The notes under the pieces: generated by a model
What the model saw: the letters and a program-made list of their open reading frames with translations, nothing else
What the model was told of the DNA's origin: nothing
The model's database searches: none
Shown: one piece after another, positions 6,103-6,202 of the stretch
How positions within the stretch are numbered: the stretch's first letter is position 1
Layout of the letters: every line of letters begins with the position of its first letter
Translations under genes and position numbers: made by a program
Source: Flavobacteriales bacterium
GTDB lineage: Bacteria; Bacteroidota; Bacteroidia; Flavobacteriales_E; Vicingaceae
Length of the DNA stretch: 6,202 nucleotides
Direction of reading: 5' to 3'
Assembly (NCBI GenBank): GCA_003487525.1
Contig: DNDT01000448.1
Coordinates: 1 to 6,202, forward strand

Positions 6103-6154
6103 CCATCCTGATGATGTCGCCTTCAATACTATCATGCGCCAAATTGCCCCACTC

Positions 6155-6202
6155 CCCAACTCCTCTTCCTCCACGAGGCGGATTGCCTCACCTTCGGCTC
6201 GG
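6155..6202 (-). repeat. GC-rich direct repeat, copy B (reaches right edge)
   Basis: Second copy of the unit starting at 6046, offset by 109 bp. It contains its own small hairpin, GAGGC (6175-6179) and GCCTC (6185-6189) around GGATT. It lacks the longer hairpin of copy A, passing directly from CACCTTC to GGCTCGG. It stops at the window edge, so further units may follow. Confidence 0.6.

Larger units (their letters stand above)
5954..6202. other. Non-coding, repeat-rich right edge
   Basis: No gene that I can support lies in these 249 bp. Open frames of 60 and 70 codons on the minus strand run through the repeat copies with atypical composition (rich in Gly, Arg, Ser and Glu) and are best read as spurious. 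The first 55 bp are A/T-rich with a run of seven A. From 6009 the DNA becomes GC-rich, strongly pyrimidine-biased on the plus strand, and made of repeat units annotated separately. Confidence 0.6.

Noticed and set aside
5930..6174. Two overlapping minus-strand reading frames of 60 and 70 codons at the right edge
   Set aside because: They overlap each other, run through direct-repeat copies, have low-complexity composition and contain no recognisable domain; one starts with GTG. Better explained as open frames in GC-rich repeats.

Overview
The window looks like chromosomal DNA from a member of the Bacteroidota, perhaps a Cytophagales-type bacterium; I cannot place it more closely. The evidence is a perfect Bacteroidota-type -7 promoter box (TATCTTTG), little sign of Shine-Dalgarno sequences, a eukaryote-like glutaminyl-tRNA synthetase, and envelope proteins of styles typical of this phylum (a small outer-membrane beta-barrel ending in Phe, and a lipoprotein with an LTSC lipobox).

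Layout, left to right. The left edge holds the first 210 codons of glnS on the minus strand, running out of the window. After a 235-bp gap comes a complete 12-helix POT/PTR2-family transporter (minus). Next are three envelope or secreted genes: a 227-residue outer-membrane beta-barrel protein (minus), a 153-residue exported TPR-like protein (minus) and, divergent from it, a 269-residue beta-rich lipoprotein (plus) with the clearest promoter in the window. A 96-residue three-helix membrane protein (minus) converges on the lipoprotein gene. Gaps between same-strand genes are 118 to 235 bp, so most are probably transcribed separately and there is no evident operon or shared pathway.

The right-hand 1 kb is mobile or repetitive. 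An intact REP-associated tyrosine transposase (RAYT, single-domain HUH/Y1 nuclease) is bracketed by two inverted copies of one short hairpin. The copies share a GCA loop, differ by a compensatory change in the loop-closing base pair, and carry the same A/T-rich flank on the side facing the gene. This is the arrangement of a self-contained REP/RAYT unit. A 10-bp perfect inverted repeat lies just left of it. To its right, from about 6009 to the edge, is a second, unrelated GC-rich repeat cluster with two direct copies and an inverted partial copy; it codes for nothing I can support.

The most interesting part is the RAYT with its cognate hairpins and the adjacent uncharacterised repeat family. 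The rest reads as ordinary Bacteroidota core and envelope genes, two of them of unknown function.
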